From Clostridia bacterium (GTDB lineage: Bacteria > Bacillota > Clostridia > CAKSNL01 > HGM11501): a stretch of 7,258 nucleotides of DNA. Where the stretch lies: positions 1 through 7,258 of the forward strand of contig JAFPCL010000033.1 of NCBI GenBank assembly GCA_017390225.1, written 5' to 3'. Below, in pieces: positions 5,834 through 7,258 of this stretch. The translations under genes and the position numbers were made by a program. The notes beneath the pieces are model-generated. The model was not told the origin of the DNA and made no database searches. It saw nothing but the letters and a program-made list of their open reading frames with translations. Each line of letters opens with the position of its first letter. Position 1 is the first letter of the stretch.

Positions 5834-6919
5834 ATGGAAAGAATCGTAAAAATCGGTATTATCGGATGCGGCGGGATTGCCAACGGCAAGCATATGCCGG
5901 CACTTCACCGTCTGCCCAACGTGGCGTAGGTGGCATTTTGCGACATCGTGCGCGAAAGAGCCGAAAAGGCAGCCAAAGATTACGGTACGCCGGATGCCAA
6001 GGTGTACACAGATTACAAAGAACTGTTGGCAGACAAAGATATCGAAGTTGTTCACGTGCTGACGCCCAACAAAGAGCATGCCGATATCACGGTGGATTCT
6101 CTGCATGCCGGCAAGCACGTTATGTGCGAAAAGCCCATGGCAAAAACTGCCGCCGATGCCAAGCGTATGCTGGATGCCGCACGTGAAACCGGCAAGAAGC
6201 TGACCATCGGTTATCAGCACAGACAGAAACCCCAAAGCATTTTTTCCAAAGAATATATCGAAAACGGCGCGTTGGGCGAAATTTATCATGCCAATTGCTA
6301 TGCCGTCAGAAGAAGAGGCACGCCGAACTGGGGCGTATTTCTCAATGAAGAAGAGCAGGGCGGCGGCCCCATCATCGATATCGCAACCCATTCTCTGGAT
6401 TTGACGTTGTACCTGATGAATAACTACGAACCCGAGCTTGTTATCGGTAAAACTCATAAGAAAATGGAGCATCCGGAAGCCGCCAATGTATGGGGGGATA
6501 ATGGTGTCAGCACCTGCACTCTGGAAGATTCCGCTTGTGCCTTTATCCGCATGAAGAATGGCGCTACTATTATGCTGGAAACCAGCTGGGCACTCAATAC
6601 ATCCGAACCTATCACGGAAGGTAGCTGTGCGCTTTACGGAACAAAAGCAGGTCTTTCCATTAAAAATGATAAGTTAGTCACCAATAAGGTTGAACTCAAC
6701 CGCATGGTAGATACCACAGTCAACACGGCTGCCGGTGGCGTTGCCTTCTATGCCGGAGCCAGTGCCGCTCCGCATGAAATGGAAGCCGCAAGCTGGATTC
6801 ATGCCATTGTGGATGACACCGACCCTGTGGTTCTCCCCGAACAGGCATACGTCGTGTCGCAGATTTTGGAAGCAATCTACGTTTCGAGCAAGACAGGAAA
6901 GCCGGTGATTTTTGAATGA
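5834..6919 (+). pseudogene. Gfo/Idh/MocA-family NAD(P)-dependent oxidoreductase with in-frame amber codon 32
   Basis: From ATG 5834, preceded by GAAAGGATGA, the frame encodes MERIVKIGIIGCGGIANGKH and on to NVA (residue 31), then meets TAG (5927-5929), then continues without interruption from VAFCDI to a TGA at 6917-6919. Read through, it is a normal 361-residue family member: the dinucleotide loop G11-C-G-G-I-A16, the acidic end of strand 2 (D37), CEKPMAK with E99-K100-P101, the substrate region RRRGTPNWGVF, and GGGPIIDIATHSLD with D182 and H186. These enzymes oxidise or reduce sugars, inositols or related substrates. A restart at the GTG just after the TAG (5930) would lose the nucleotide-binding loop, so it is unlikely to give an active dehydrogenase. 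The rest is well preserved with no frameshift, so the mutation is recent, the stop is suppressed, or it is a base-call error. The substrate is unknown. It overlaps the next gene by four bases (ATGA). Confidence 0.85.
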
Positions 6920-7101
6920 AAATAGCAGTATGCGGTGTATGGCATGTGCATGCTCCCGGTTACACCAATGAGGCACTCAAAACAGAAAGTGTGGAAGTCA
7001 TCGGCTTTTATGAAGAAGACGAGGCATTGAAAGCCATGTTCCCGTGAAAGCCTGTGCATCTTACGCAAATGATGGAAGGCGCATATAAAAATATAATGTA
7101 A
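6916..7101 (+). pseudogene. Internally deleted second Gfo/Idh/MocA-type oxidoreductase
   Basis: The ATG at 6916 overlaps the previous stop, as in a coupled operon. The first 43 codons read MKIAVCGVWHVHAPGYTNEA, then LKTESVEVIGFYEEDEALKAMFP, the first strand-helix-strand of a Rossmann fold of the WHVHA type of Gfo/Idh/MocA proteins, and then TGA (7045-7047). The same frame continues for 17 codons, KPVHLTQMMEGAYKNIM, to TAA at 7099-7101. That piece resembles the C-terminal helix of the family (compare the QILEAIYVSSKTG end of the neighbouring gene). Family members have roughly 330-390 residues, so about 280 or more codons would be missing between the two parts. The simplest reading is an internal deletion with the TGA at or near the junction. 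The N-terminal identity is fairly firm; the C-terminal match is short and less certain. It cannot encode an active enzyme. Confidence 0.65.
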
Positions 7102-7171
7102 TGGATATGAAAAATAGGGAGCTGTAAAATAATTCTTTTGAACCCGGGGATGGAAAAAAAGAGTGCGGAAC
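7102..7171. other. Intergenic stretch with no recognisable gene
   Basis: Only very short frames exist here, of 8 and 10 codons, and neither has a convincing ribosome binding site. No terminator was found for the degraded oxidoreductase operon before the palindromic element begins. Confidence 0.6.
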
Positions 7172-7258
7172 GTGCGAACTGAATACATTATCAAGGCGTA
7201 GCCTTGATAATGTCATCCCGAAGGCGTACGATGGTACGTCGAGAGGTGAAGTTCGCGC
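7172..7258. repeat. Palindromic intergenic element reaching the window end
   Basis: GTGCGAACT (7172-7180) pairs with AGTTCGCGC (7250-7258; 8 Watson-Crick pairs plus one G-T) as an outer stem that may extend past the window. Inside it lies a perfect 13-bp hairpin with a GTA loop (ACATTATCAAGGC at 7185-7197 with GCCTTGATAATGT at 7201-7213). Next to it is a smaller one, CGTAC (7225-7229) with GTACG (7234-7238). The inner right side carries TCATCCCGAAGG. It has the form of a REP- or MITE-like dispersed repeat and lies directly downstream of a decayed gene. There is no T-run after the 13-bp hairpin, so it is not an ordinary terminator. Confidence 0.7.

Noticed and set aside
5930..6919. A 329-residue functional dehydrogenase starting at the GTG after the amber codon
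   Set aside because: It would lack the GCGGIA nucleotide-binding loop encoded just upstream in the same frame, and no ribosome binding site precedes this GTG.
7185..7213. Terminator of the oxidoreductase operon
   Set aside because: The hairpin is strong but no T-run follows on either strand, and it is embedded in a larger palindromic element.

Overview
The window looks like chromosomal DNA of a low-to-mid GC Gram-positive anaerobe, most likely a Clostridia-type Firmicute. This rests on purine-rich AGGA/GGAGG ribosome binding sites, SigA-type promoters with an extended TGC-TATAAT -10 box, T-tailed intrinsic terminators at almost every transcript end, and Firmicute-like protein families. No finer taxonomy can be supported from the sequence alone.

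Layout. (1) 2-250 (+): the C-terminal end of a larger beta-rich protein, then a terminator. (2) 338-509: a non-coding, highly ordered element of about 170 bp. Recurring ATGATG / CATCAT blocks alternate with different small perfect hairpins. (3) 544-620 (-): a CAU-anticodon tRNA (probably tRNA-Ile2) with its own consensus promoter and terminator. (4) 763-2005 (+): a two-gene operon of a YgjV-like membrane protein and a glycerophosphodiester phosphodiesterase. (5) 2075-4419 (-): a gtrA-like / glmS operon, convergent with the previous one across a shared bidirectional terminator. (6) 4575-4799 (-): a start-less C-terminal remnant of what looks like a secreted surface protein, with its own terminator. 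(7) 4833-5711 (-): an AraC-family regulator. (8) 5834-7101 (+): two overlapping Gfo/Idh/MocA oxidoreductase genes, divergent from the regulator. The first has an in-frame amber codon at position 32; the second appears internally deleted and contains a TGA. (9) 7172-7258: a second palindromic repeat element that runs off the window end.

How the genes fit together. glmS makes glucosamine-6-phosphate for cell-wall precursors, and the GtrA-like protein is of a type usually tied to lipid-linked sugar export or cell-surface glycosylation, so their shared operon suggests an envelope function. The regulator and the two dehydrogenase genes form a classic divergent sugar or polyol catabolic module, separated by a symmetric inverted repeat that carries a -10 box on each strand. 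That module seems to be decaying: a nonsense codon, an internal deletion, an adjacent surface-protein remnant and a repeat element directly downstream. The least explained parts of the window are the two structured intergenic elements, above all 338-509.
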